From Abyssibacter sp036156195 (GTDB taxonomy: Bacteria; Pseudomonadota; Gammaproteobacteria; Nevskiales; OUC007), in assembly GCA_036156195.1 (NCBI GenBank), contig JAYZUZ010000012.1, positions 248,001 to 312,000 on the forward strand: a stretch of 64,000 nt of DNA. Reading direction: 5' to 3'. Shown in pieces: positions 26,032 to 35,113 of the stretch. How positions within the stretch are numbered: the stretch's first letter is position 1; every line of letters starts with the position of its first letter. The position numbers and the translations under genes are program-made. The notes under the pieces are model-generated. The model searched no databases, was not told the DNA's origin, and worked only from the letters and a program-made list of their open reading frames with translations.

Positions 26032-26294
26032 TGACCGCCGAAGACCGCATTGCTGAGATTCGCACGCGTTTGGAATCTGCGTTCGACCCGTATGAATTGG
26101 CCATTCAAGATGACAGCCATCTGCACGTCGGCCATGCAGGTGCCCGAAGTGGCAAGGGACATTTCACGGTGCGCATTCGCGCCGCAGCGTTTGATGGACA
26201 GGCCCCTCTGGCGCGTCATCGCGCAATCTATGCTGCGCTGGGTCAGTTAATGGACTCGGAGATTCACGCGCTGGCCATCGACGCCGCGCCCTAG
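26028..26294 (+). CDS. BolA family protein
   Basis: BolA-type protein of 88 aa. The family motif HSxHLxVHxx is represented by DDSHLHVGHAGARSGKGHFTVRI, and the C-terminal helix HRAIYAALGQLMDSEIHALAI is typical. BolA proteins work with monothiol glutaredoxins on Fe-S handling and also affect morphology and transcription. The start is one of two adjacent ATGs (26028 or 26031). Last gene of the yciB operon. Confidence 0.9.
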   Translation: MMTAEDRIAEIRTRLESAFDPYELAIQDDSHLHVGHAGARSGKGHFTVRIRAAAFDGQAPLARHRAIYAALGQLMDSEIHALAIDAAP

Positions 26295-26307
26295 CGGCCA
26301 TCTGCTC

Positions 26308-27363
26308 TCAGGGCACGGCCGGCGCAGGGGCTGAGTCTCGCCTGAACCAGGCCACGAGTTCGACCAGACACCACAGCGTGGCCACCCAGCGCAACCAGTG
26401 GGCCTGTTGCCGGAGCCAACGCCCCAAGCCCTCGAGCCATGGACCTTTGCGCAACCACTTGGCGACTCCCAACCAGGGGTGCGGGCGCATCGCCACACGT
26501 CCGGCCCGTGCCAATGTTGCCAAGCCGGCTGGCCCCTTGCGTGCGGCGTACACAATCCATCGATCGCCCGGCGGACCCAGCTGCTTCATCAATCGCAAGC
26601 TTTGACGGCCACCAACCTCCAATGCAAATGCGCCCGCCCGGTGATGCCGGGTCATTCGCAACGCCAATGCGATGTCATCCGGGTGATCCATGACACGGAT
26701 GAGTCGCAATGCGGTCGCCGGGTCTGTCTGTTGGGCCAAGGCCTGGACATTACCGGCAGCGGTCGCCAATCGGCGCCGCCCGGGGCCATGTCGTGCCCAC
26801 TGGCGCATTGCCCGCCCCATCCGCCGACTGATCATCCCCTGTCGACGGGCCAGCTTGAGCAATGCAGTCCCCGCGTCCACCGCAGGCGCGACCGTCAGGC
26901 CCAAACCCAGGCCAGACAGCGCCACAATCACCGGATCCACAGCCTCACCTTGGGCGTAACGCGCAGCCTGAATAACCAGATCCCGCACATCGCCAAAGAC
27001 AAACAAATCGGTGACCAGGGCCGCCGTGATCGCGGGTGTGCTTGCCCCCGTCCCTGTCAGCGCCCCGCGCGCTGCTTCGGCAAGCCGGTATTCAGCTGAT
27101 CCCGCACGCTCGGCCAGCGACCGTCTGTACGCCTCGACCCGGACCGGAGGAATCACGTCAACGTCATCCGCAGCATCCAGAATGCGGGCTGCCTCCGAAA
27201 GCCGCCCCGCATCGAATGCCTGCCGGTAGGCTTGTTCAAAGGGATAATCCGGCAGCTTGTTGAACTGGCGGTCCCATTGCTCCGTGGGCAAGTACGACCA
27301 GCTCACAGCGGCCAGCCAGACGGATACGAGCAGGCGGGTTGCTCGCCAGACGCGGATCACCAC
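26308..27363 (-). CDS. Hypothetical membrane-anchored protein
   Basis: 351 aa, not confidently assigned to a family. The N-terminus has one hydrophobic segment (about 9-25, LLVSVWLAAVSWSYLP), either an uncleaved anchor or a signal peptide. A helical Ala/Arg-rich body includes the motif TDLFVFGDVRDLVIQAARYAQG near 120-140 and a Gly-rich hydrophobic stretch (VALSGLGLGLTVAP). A C-terminal hydrophobic segment (about 325-340, ATLWCLVELVAWF) may be a second membrane helix. The repeated basic HhH-like helices may contact membrane or nucleic acid, but I cannot assign a function. It lies convergent with bolA (13 bases apart) and divergent from the MipA-like gene. Confidence 0.75.
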   Translation of the reverse strand: MVIRVWRATRLLVSVWLAAVSWSYLPTEQWDRQFNKLPDYPFEQAYRQAFDAGRLSEAARILDAADDVDVIPPVRVEAYRRSLAERAGSAEYRLAEAARGALTGTGASTPAITAALVTDLFVFGDVRDLVIQAARYAQGEAVDPVIVALSGLGLGLTVAPAVDAGTALLKLARRQGMISRRMGRAMRQWARHGPGRRRLATAAGNVQALAQQTDPATALRLIRVMDHPDDIALALRMTRHHRAGAFALEVGGRQSLRLMKQLGPPGDRWIVYAARKGPAGLATLARAGRVAMRPHPWLGVAKWLRKGPWLEGLGRWLRQQAHWLRWVATLWCLVELVAWFRRDSAPAPAVP

Positions 27364-27399
27364 TCGCCTTCACTCATTAAACCCTGCACACTCAATGAC

Positions 27400-28281
27400 A
27401 TGAATCGACTTTACTCTGCAGCCTTGGGGCTTGCTGCGCTCAGTTGTGTCTGTTCGACCGCCTTTGCGGACAGTTTGCGCGATCCATTATGGGAGGTCGG
27501 CGTTGCCGCAGCCGGGTCGACATTTCCTGACTATCGTGGAGCACAGCAGTACAGCGTGTTCGGACTGCCGGCGCCCTACGCGGCGTACCGTGGAGAGCGC
27601 TTTCGACTCAGCCGCGAAGGGGCCAGCGCATCTCTTTTCGAAGAGCTCAACGCCGAACTCTCATTGTCCCTGGCCACATCGCTGCCCGGTGACGCCGATG
27701 ACAATCCCAACAGAGCCGGCATGCCCGATATTGATGCCACGTTCGAAATCGGCCCCTCACTAGATTTTGTACTCCAGCGCGATCCCGGCGGCTGGACGCA
27801 CCGGCTGCGCATCCCGGCCCGGGCAGTGGTTGCCACGGATCTGCAGCATTTCGATGGCATCGGCTGGCTCATCCACCCGAATTTTGAAGCGTCACGCAAC
27901 TGGCTTGCTGCCGGTACGGCCTGGGGCGTCACGCTGTCTGTGGGACCACTGTTTGCCACGGAGAAATATCACGACTATTTCTACGACGTACAGCCACAAT
28001 ATGCGCGCTTGGATCGTCCCAGCTTTGACGCCGATGGCGGCTACTCCGGCGCTCGCGCCAATCTGATTCTTACCTGGCGGCGCGGCGACACCCGGATCGG
28101 CACCTTCCTGCTCTACGACAACCTGTCCGGAGCGACATTTGAGGACAGCCCGCTGGTAGAAACCGAGCACTCGCTCATCGTCGGGATTGGTATTGCGAGG
28201 AGAATCTGGCGCAGCGAACGATTTGCGCCTAAATCACCCGTGCGCGAACCGCCTGCACCCCCTGCCCGACAACAACAGTAA
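27400..28281 (+). CDS. MipA/OmpV family outer-membrane protein
   Basis: 293 aa from the ATG at 27400, with a signal peptide (1-24, cleavage after AFA). The mature part reads as an outer-membrane beta-barrel of the MipA/OmpV family: WEVGVAAAGSTFPDYRGA near its start, alternating hydrophobic strands, and GIGIARRIW near the end. In E. coli MipA scaffolds a murein synthase and hydrolase; OmpV-like paralogues have varied roles. The Pro-rich last 20 residues are unusual for a barrel terminus. A weak GGCGC/GCGCC hairpin follows immediately. Confidence 0.85.
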   Translation: MNRLYSAALGLAALSCVCSTAFADSLRDPLWEVGVAAAGSTFPDYRGAQQYSVFGLPAPYAAYRGERFRLSREGASASLFEELNAELSLSLATSLPGDADDNPNRAGMPDIDATFEIGPSLDFVLQRDPGGWTHRLRIPARAVVATDLQHFDGIGWLIHPNFEASRNWLAAGTAWGVTLSVGPLFATEKYHDYFYDVQPQYARLDRPSFDADGGYSGARANLILTWRRGDTRIGTFLLYDNLSGATFEDSPLVETEHSLIVGIGIARRIWRSERFAPKSPVREPPAPPARQQQ

Positions 28282-28312
28282 GGCGCATTGCGCCGCTGGC
28301 CGCACGGGAACT

Positions 28313-30319
28313 TTAGCCGGTGAGCATCGCCTCCAGACCGGCTTGATCGATCACTGGAACGCCGAGCGCTTCAGCCTTGGCGAGCTTGGATCCGGCGTCG
28401 GCGCCTGCAACCAGATAGTCGGTTTTCTTCGACACGCTCCCGGTCACCTTGCCCCCTGCTTGCTGAATGCGGGCCTTCGCCTCATCCCGACTCATGCCTT
28501 CCAGGGTGCCGGTGACCACCAGCGTTTTACCGGCCAGGTGCTGCGGAGCGTCCACCGTGGCGTTACCGACGGGTGCCCATCGCAGGCCGCGGGCCTGCAG
28601 TGACTGAATCACGGCGCGATTCTCCGCCTGCTCGAAGAAGCTGCGGACATGACGTGCAACCACCGGGCCTACATCCGGCACGGCAAGAAGCGCCTCTTCA
28701 TCGGCATCCATTAGCGGATCCAGGTCACCAAAGGCCGTGGCCAGCGCTGCCGCCGTGACCTCACCCACCTCCCGTATCCCCAGGGCGAAAATCAATCGCG
28801 CCAGTTCCGTATCGCGCGCGCGCTCGAGCGCCGCGACCAGATTCGCCGCCGACTTAGGGCCCATCCGATCCAGCTGTGAAAGTTCGTCAGCGGTCAGAGT
28901 GAATAGATCCGCCGGCGAGGCGACGCGCCCGCTGGTCACCAATTGCTCGATCAACTTGTCACCGAGTCCTTCGACATCCAACGCCCGCCGGGATACGAAA
29001 TGCCGCAGCGCTGCTTCTCGCTGCGCCGAGCAGACCAGACCTCCCGAGCACCGAAGAACCGCCTCACCCTCCGCCCGAACGACCTCGGAATCACAGACCG
29101 GACAGTGGGTCGGCGCGGGAACCGGTTGGGCATCGAGTGGGCGGTCATCAAGAATCACGCGGGCCACTTCGGGAATGACATCACCGGCCCGCCGTACCAC
29201 GACACGGTCGCCAACGCGCACATCCTTGCGCTCGATTTCATCCATGTTGTGCAACGTGGCGTTGGAGACCGTCACGCCCCCGACAAACACCGGGTCCAGT
29301 CGGGCAACCGGGGTCAGCGCGCCTGTGCGCCCGACCTGGAACTCAACATCCAACAGGCGCGTGCTCGCCTCTTCCGCAGGAAACTTATGCGCAATCGCCC
29401 AGCGCGGTGCCCGGGCCACCTGACCCAGTCGTTCGCGCAGGGCCAACTCATCGACTTTGTACACCACACCGTCGATTTCATACGGCAGACCTGCACGCTG
29501 CACTTGCAATTGCCTGTACCGCTCCAGACAGCCTTCCACATTCTCCACCGGCGTGTTGAGCGCCGAGACCGGCAGTCCCCAACTCTCCAACTGAGCCAGG
29601 AGCGCCGTATGTGTGGCCGGCAAAGCGCCGCCCTCCAGCGCGCCGAGGGCGTAACAGACGATATCCAGCGGTCGCTGCGCCGTCACGGCGGGATCAAGTT
29701 GCCTGAGCGCACCGGCTGCGGCATTGCGAGGATTGACAAACGGCTTGCCTCCCGCCTGCTCGAGCCGTGCGTTCATCGCGCGAAAACCGGCCAGCGGCAT
29801 GTAGATTTCGCCCCGAATCTCAACCAGCTGAGGCACCTGCCCCTGCAGCCGCAAAGGCAGTCGCCGTATCGTGCGGACATTGGCCGTGACATCTTCTCCA
29901 GTCCGTCCATCGCCACGGGTCGCCGCCTGAACCAGTTGCCCATCCTCATAGGTGAGTGAAACCGCCAGACCATCCATCTTGGGTTCCACGACGTAGCGCA
30001 ACGCCTCGACCTCGGCACGTTCGCGTGCCCGACGGTCAAAATCCAGCACTTCCTGTTCACCGAATGCATTGGACAACGAAAGCATCGGGACCCGGTGAGC
30101 GATGGGCGCAAACGCCTGATCTGGCGGCGCTCCGACGCGCTGCGTCGGCGAATCCGGGGTGATTAGCTCCGGGTGCTCGGCCTCCAGGGCCTCCAGCTCG
30201 CGGTACAACCGGTCGTAATCGGCATCCGGAATGGACGGCTCATCCAGCACGTAGTAACGATGCGCATGCGCGTGCAGCTCAGAGCGCAGCGTAGCAATGC
30301 GCTGCACGGCATCACTCAT
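28313..30319 (-). CDS. ligA: NAD-dependent DNA ligase LigA
   Basis: Seals nicks during replication and repair using NAD+. From the ATG at 30319 (MSDAVQRIATL) it is 668 aa (E. coli 671). The adenylation Lys114 lies in VEPKMDGLAVS. The OB fold, a four-Cys zinc finger (CPVCDSE with two further Cys), helix-hairpin-helix repeats and a C-terminal BRCT domain (about 590-668) follow in order. The start overlaps the zipA stop by 4 bases. The smc-zipA-ligA order is a classic gammaproteobacterial cluster. Confidence 0.97.
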   Translation of the reverse strand: MSDAVQRIATLRSELHAHAHRYYVLDEPSIPDADYDRLYRELEALEAEHPELITPDSPTQRVGAPPDQAFAPIAHRVPMLSLSNAFGEQEVLDFDRRARERAEVEALRYVVEPKMDGLAVSLTYEDGQLVQAATRGDGRTGEDVTANVRTIRRLPLRLQGQVPQLVEIRGEIYMPLAGFRAMNARLEQAGGKPFVNPRNAAAGALRQLDPAVTAQRPLDIVCYALGALEGGALPATHTALLAQLESWGLPVSALNTPVENVEGCLERYRQLQVQRAGLPYEIDGVVYKVDELALRERLGQVARAPRWAIAHKFPAEEASTRLLDVEFQVGRTGALTPVARLDPVFVGGVTVSNATLHNMDEIERKDVRVGDRVVVRRAGDVIPEVARVILDDRPLDAQPVPAPTHCPVCDSEVVRAEGEAVLRCSGGLVCSAQREAALRHFVSRRALDVEGLGDKLIEQLVTSGRVASPADLFTLTADELSQLDRMGPKSAANLVAALERARDTELARLIFALGIREVGEVTAAALATAFGDLDPLMDADEEALLAVPDVGPVVARHVRSFFEQAENRAVIQSLQARGLRWAPVGNATVDAPQHLAGKTLVVTGTLEGMSRDEAKARIQQAGGKVTGSVSKKTDYLVAGADAGSKLAKAEALGVPVIDQAGLEAMLTG

Positions 30320-30969
30320 CGAGGGTCGGCGCTGAGACGCGCGTCCCGCTGCAGAGCCTCGATGCGTTCCTCGCTCAGCGGCTCTCGCTGATCGTCGAGA
30401 ATATCGGCCTGCAACCACTCAGCCAGCTTGCGCGTGGTCCGCAGCATGTCATCAAGCGCCACCTCTGGATGCTCGGGGCCAGGCAGATTCATGAACACGA
30501 CCAGTCCAGGCGTCGAGAAACTGTCAGCCTCCTGGGGGTCCAGATAGCCGGGCTTGGCAATACTGGCGATGGAAAAGACTTCCTGCGGCACGCCTCCCAC
30601 CTCCTTGATACGGTGGTAGATATGCCGATGCCCGAACTGCATTTTCAGAGCATCCATTGACTGGTGAATATGCGTGCCGGGAATAAAGGCGTTGTTGCGC
30701 TCCACCAGATAGAACACAACCAACGTCGGCTCGGGGGCGTCTGGCTGCTCATCCGCAGGCTCGTCCAAGCCCGGTGCCGATCGCACCCTCGGCTTGCCCA
30801 CGCCGAACTCGTCGAACTGATCGCCGAAGTTGTCCCACAGCCCCATCTGGCCCTGCGGGTCATCCGTTTCGGCCGCTTCCGGTTCGTCGAGATCACGCCG
30901 GCTATACCAGTACACCAGCCCCACCACTGCGAGTCCGGCCACCAGTAGGGCCCATTGCATTGCGCTCAT
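30316..30969 (-). CDS. zipA: Cell division protein ZipA (short form)
   Basis: Anchors FtsZ to the inner membrane at the division site. From the ATG at 30969 it is 217 aa, much shorter than E. coli ZipA (328). The N-terminal membrane segment (QWALLVAGLAVVGLVYWYS) and the C-terminal FtsZ-binding domain (about 80-210, LVVFYLVERNNAFIPG, then GLVVFMNLPGPEHPEVALDDML) are both present. The loss is in the Pro/Gln-rich linker, here only about 55 acidic residues. Genome position between smc and ligA supports the call. Confidence 0.93.
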   Translation of the reverse strand: MSAMQWALLVAGLAVVGLVYWYSRRDLDEPEAAETDDPQGQMGLWDNFGDQFDEFGVGKPRVRSAPGLDEPADEQPDAPEPTLVVFYLVERNNAFIPGTHIHQSMDALKMQFGHRHIYHRIKEVGGVPQEVFSIASIAKPGYLDPQEADSFSTPGLVVFMNLPGPEHPEVALDDMLRTTRKLAEWLQADILDDQREPLSEERIEALQRDARLSADPR

Positions 30970-31021
30970 GCTATTTCCATTGCCTTGAGTCGAAGTCGCC
31001 CGAAGATGATCAGCCGTACAG

Positions 31022-34000
31022 CTAGCCCGCCATCTCCAGCGCTTGTTCCATATCCACACTGACCAGCCGTGAAACACCGGGCTCTTGCATGGTCACGCCA
31101 TGCAGCCGGTCGGCAAGCTCCATGGTCAGCTTGTTATGGGAGATGATTATAAATTGCACGTCTTCGGACATGTGCCGAATCATGTCGCAATATCGCGAAA
31201 CGTTTGCGTCATCCAACGGCGCATCCACCTCATCGAGCATGCAAAACGGCGCCGGGGTCAGTTGGAACAAGGCGAACAGCAGGGCCACGGCCGTCATGGC
31301 CTTCTCGCCACCTGACAGCAGTTGAATCGAGGCGTTGCGCTTACCGGGTGGACGCGCCATCACCCGGATACCCGTTTCCAGCAAGTCGTCGCCTGTTAAC
31401 TCGAGCGTGGCTTCGCCTCCACCAAAGAGCATGGGGAAGCGAGTCTGGAAATGCCCGTTGACCGTCTCAAAGGTTTCGCGAAAACGTGCACGCGTCTCGC
31501 GATCGATCTGGTTGATCGCGGTGGTCAACTGCTCGAGTGCGTCGGTGAGGTCCTTGTGCTGGGCGTCGAGATACTCCGCGCGCGCATGTTGCTCGGCGTA
31601 TTCCTCGATCGCCGCCAGGTTAATGGCGCCCAGGCGTTGAATCCGCCGCTCCAGTGACGCCAGTTGCTCCACCCAGGCATCGACCGTCGCATCCTCCGGC
31701 AGTTCGGCCCGGACGGCTGACAGCGTCACATTCATTTCCTGGAGTCGCTCGACGAGTGTCTGGCGACGCACTTGCAAACCCTGAGCGTCGAGCTTGGCCT
31801 GCTGGAGACGCTCGCGAAGAGGTTCGAGTTTTGAGCCCGCCTTGCGGGCCAGGTCAGCCCGTTCCCGCACGCGAACTTCTGCGGTTTGGAGCCGCTCGCG
31901 GGCCTTGCGCAACTCGGCTTCTGCCGATTGTTTGTGCTGCTCGGCCGGACCGCGCTCGGCTTCCAGCGTCTCGATGGGCTTTTCGCTGCGATCGGCCCGG
32001 GCATCTTCGGCACGTAGGCGCGCGTCCAGCTCCCGGCGTCGTGCCACCAATTCCTCGACGCGCTGACGCGCTGCGCCCAGTCGAGTCTCGCGTTGGGACA
32101 ACTGCATGGCGGCGTCTTGTCGACCACGCCGCGCCTGATCCAGCTGATGTCGCACCTCAGCCATGGCCTGGCGTGCCTGGGTGAGTTCAGACTGCAATGC
32201 ATTGCGGCGCTGTTCTGCCTGCGCGGCCTGCTCCATCAGCGTGGTCAAACTGGCACGGGCAGTGTCCAGCTGCTCATGCGCAGCCGCCTGGCTGCCTGTG
32301 AGCTCAGCCAGCTCCGCCTCGCCTGATTCCCGCTGGCGCTTGGCCTGCTCAAGCTGGCTCTGGTCGCGTTCCCGTTCGGCCAGCGCCTTGGCGGCCTGTC
32401 GGCTCACCTGATCGGCGGCATGGACCCGTTCAGATCGCCGGGAATCCAGTTCTGACAGTTCCGTGCGAACCGCTTCCAATGATTCACGATGGCGTTGTTC
32501 GTCCGCTTCGGCAGCCGCCACATCCTTGCGCAACTGCTTCAGCGTCCGCTCACGGGCGATCACCGAGTCACCCGCCGACCCAGCCGAGGCAAACCAACGG
32601 TAGCCAGGGCCGTACATCGAACCGTCCGCGGTCACCAGACGCTGACCGGGCTTCAGATTGTCGGCCCGGCGCGCCGCCGTCGCCGGATCATCCGTGAAGT
32701 ACACGCCATCGAGCAGTGCCATCAGCACCGCAGGACCCTCGACCAGGGCAATCAGCGGACGCGCGCCCGCCACGGTAGCGGGCACGGACATGGCACCGGA
32801 TGGACTGTTGGAGACCAGACCCAGGGCGGCTGGCGGCGCATCGTCCAGTTCGGGCACCTCGGCCGCAGCCACGGCCTGCAACCAGGGGCCCAGCACGGCC
32901 TCAACAGCGGTCTCGTAACCGGGCTCGACCTGTAACAGCTGCGCCAGTCTCGGCTGATCTGCAAGCGATTGCTGATCCAGCCACTTGCCCATGCGCGCCT
33001 CATCGTCGCGCAGGGCGGCCTTTTGCAGGGCTTCGAGCGAAGTCTGCTGCCCGCGCAGCCGGTGCAACAGCTTCCGGGCGTCCTCCAGGGCACGATCCGA
33101 AGCCGACCTGCGCTCGCGCAGCTCACCGAGGCGCGCATCCATCTCAGCCACCTGGGTGCGCGCAATATCTTGCTCACGGACCAGCCGATGATGTTGTTCC
33201 TGCGACTGGGCCGCCTTGCGCTCGGCAGCCTCCGGATCCAGCTCGGCCAATCGGGCGCGCAGCCTGTCCGTCCGTCGCGCAAAGTCTTCCAACTGCCGCT
33301 CGGCATGTTCTACACGAACACGCTCACGTTCAGCATCGCGCAGCGGCTTCTGAGCCTGTTCGACAATCTGATCCCAGCCCGTCTGCACCCGTGAAAGTTC
33401 TTCCTCGGCACGGGCCGCCTGGTCCGCCAGCCGGTCCTCGCGCTCGGTGGCCTGCGCCAACTGAGCACGGGCCTCAGCAAGCTCACGTTCCAGCGACTGA
33501 CGGGAATCGCCAGCGGTTTTCTGTTCCGCCTCCAGCCGATCGAGCTCACCGGCAAGCTGCGCCTGTTCACGCCGGCGAATCTCGGCAAGCTCCCGAGCAT
33601 GGCGGATGGCCTGATCGAGCTGGGACAGGGCTGACTCGGCCCCATAGAACGCGCCCTGCGCAGCTTGCAGAGCATCTGTAGCCACTTGCTGATCAGCGCG
33701 GGCATCATCCGCCGATCTGTTGGCTGCATCCGCCTCGGCCCGCGCCGCTTCGTACGCGCTGCGAGCCGACTCGATCTTGGCTTCCTGCTCCCGGCTTTCG
33801 ACCTCCAGGGCTTGCAGACGGAGCACGACCAACTCAGCACCGACTTTGCGCTCTTCCGTCTTGAGCTGCTTGTAACGTTCGGCGTTATCGGCCTGCCGCT
33901 TGAGCAAAGCCAGCCGTTCACCGAGTTCGGACCGCAGATCATCGAGTCGATCCAGATTATCGCGGGTATGTCGGATACGGTTTTCGGTCTCCCGACGCCG

Positions 34001-34528
34001 CTCCTTGTAACGCGAGATGCCTGCCGCTTCCTCGATGATGTTGCGCATATCCTCGGGGCGCGCTTCCACCAGACGGGACACCGTGCCCTGCTGGATGATT
34101 GCGTAGCTGTTGCGGGAGCCCAGCCCGGTGCCCAGGAACAGATCGGACACGTCCCGGCGCCTGCACCGCTTCCCATTGAGGAAATAAGTCGACTGACCAT
34201 CTCGGGCCAGTTCACGCTTGACCGAGATCTCAGCGTACTGTCCGAACTGGCCTTCCAACCGCCCTTCGCTGTTGTCGAAGACCAACTCCACGGACGCACG
34301 CCCCACCGGCTTGCGGCCCTTGGACCCATTGAAGATCACGTCTTCCATGGCATCACCGCGCAACTGCCGGGCGCTGGATTCGCCCATCACCCAGCGTACG
34401 GCATCGATGATGTTTGATTTGCCACAGCCATTCGGCCCCACAACCGCTGTCAGGTTGGAGTCCAGCTTGAGGTGTGTGGGGTCCACAAAGGACTTGAAGC
34501 CGGCGAGCCGGATGGCGCTGAGCCGCAT
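31022..34528 (-). CDS. smc: Chromosome segregation protein SMC
   Basis: Condensin ATPase organizing and segregating the chromosome with ScpA and ScpB (both at 21-23 kb here). From the ATG at 34528 (MRLSAIRLAGFKSF) it is 1168 aa. Walker A is GPNGCGKSN (31-39). Two long coiled coils rich in Glu, Ala, Gln and Arg flank a hinge (about 510-650, with GYETAVEAVLGPWLQAV). The C-terminal signature LSGGEKAMTAVALLFAL and Walker B FCMLDEVDAPLD complete the head. The open frame continues 309 bases upstream without similarity. Presence of SMC-ScpAB instead of MukBEF fits a non-enteric lineage. Confidence 0.97.
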   Translation of the reverse strand: MRLSAIRLAGFKSFVDPTHLKLDSNLTAVVGPNGCGKSNIIDAVRWVMGESSARQLRGDAMEDVIFNGSKGRKPVGRASVELVFDNSEGRLEGQFGQYAEISVKRELARDGQSTYFLNGKRCRRRDVSDLFLGTGLGSRNSYAIIQQGTVSRLVEARPEDMRNIIEEAAGISRYKERRRETENRIRHTRDNLDRLDDLRSELGERLALLKRQADNAERYKQLKTEERKVGAELVVLRLQALEVESREQEAKIESARSAYEAARAEADAANRSADDARADQQVATDALQAAQGAFYGAESALSQLDQAIRHARELAEIRRREQAQLAGELDRLEAEQKTAGDSRQSLERELAEARAQLAQATEREDRLADQAARAEEELSRVQTGWDQIVEQAQKPLRDAERERVRVEHAERQLEDFARRTDRLRARLAELDPEAAERKAAQSQEQHHRLVREQDIARTQVAEMDARLGELRERRSASDRALEDARKLLHRLRGQQTSLEALQKAALRDDEARMGKWLDQQSLADQPRLAQLLQVEPGYETAVEAVLGPWLQAVAAAEVPELDDAPPAALGLVSNSPSGAMSVPATVAGARPLIALVEGPAVLMALLDGVYFTDDPATAARRADNLKPGQRLVTADGSMYGPGYRWFASAGSAGDSVIARERTLKQLRKDVAAAEADEQRHRESLEAVRTELSELDSRRSERVHAADQVSRQAAKALAERERDQSQLEQAKRQRESGEAELAELTGSQAAAHEQLDTARASLTTLMEQAAQAEQRRNALQSELTQARQAMAEVRHQLDQARRGRQDAAMQLSQRETRLGAARQRVEELVARRRELDARLRAEDARADRSEKPIETLEAERGPAEQHKQSAEAELRKARERLQTAEVRVRERADLARKAGSKLEPLRERLQQAKLDAQGLQVRRQTLVERLQEMNVTLSAVRAELPEDATVDAWVEQLASLERRIQRLGAINLAAIEEYAEQHARAEYLDAQHKDLTDALEQLTTAINQIDRETRARFRETFETVNGHFQTRFPMLFGGGEATLELTGDDLLETGIRVMARPPGKRNASIQLLSGGEKAMTAVALLFALFQLTPAPFCMLDEVDAPLDDANVSRYCDMIRHMSEDVQFIIISHNKLTMELADRLHGVTMQEPGVSRLVSVDMEQALEMAG

Positions 34529-34699
34529 TGCGTGGCGCTGTTCAGGGGGAGAATCGACGTAGTGTAAATTAATGCGGTCACCGCGAAGTAGCCGGCGTCG
34601 GCGATTGCCGATGAACCCGCCCGCCTCGCCATCCCATTGTTCGCGCATCTGCGCCACGGCGCGCGTTTGACAGCGCCGCAGCACCAACCAGGAGCCACT

Positions 34700-35113
34700 A
34701 TGTCCACCCAGCCGTCCAAGGACCTGGAAACCTTCCCCAATCCACACCCCGATCGTGACTTCCTCATTCAGATGCGCATTCCGGAATTCACCTGCCTGTG
34801 CCCCAAGACGGGCCAGCCTGATTTCGCGACCATCCATTTGGACTACATCGCCGATCAGACCTGCGTGGAACTCAAGTCACTCAAACTCTACATGTGGAGT
34901 TTCCGCGAGGAAGGTGCGTTTCATGAAGCGGTGACCAATCGGATTCTCGACGATCTCGTCGCCGCGACATCACCCCGCTATATGCGGGTGACGGCAGAGT
35001 TTTATGTGCGGGGCGGCATCTACACCAATGTCGTGGCGGAGCATCGGGCAGAAGGCTGGACACCTGCCCCACCGGCACCCGTGCCACCGGCCGTAACCGG
35101 GGTGGGTCACTGA
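34700..35113 (+). CDS. queF: NADPH-dependent 7-cyano-7-deazaguanine reductase, short type
   Basis: Reduces preQ0 to preQ1 in queuosine synthesis. 137 aa from the ATG at 34700, preceded by AGGAG. The active site is EFTCLCPKTGQPDFA with catalytic Cys34 and Asp41, and the NADPH-side motif is ELKSLKLYMWSFREEGAFHE. This is the single-domain (Bacillus YkvM-like) type, not the two-domain type of E. coli. The C-terminus overlaps the next ATG by one base. Confidence 0.95.
   Translation: MSTQPSKDLETFPNPHPDRDFLIQMRIPEFTCLCPKTGQPDFATIHLDYIADQTCVELKSLKLYMWSFREEGAFHEAVTNRILDDLVAATSPRYMRVTAEFYVRGGIYTNVVAEHRAEGWTPAPPAPVPPAVTGVGH

Noticed and set aside
28282..28294. GGCGC-ATT-GCGCC hairpin between the MipA-like gene and ligA
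   Set aside because: Stem of five pairs without T run; too weak to call a terminator.
34561..34587. Possible smc promoter (TACACT with TTCGCG upstream)
   Set aside because: Spacer is only 15 bases and the -35 is poor.
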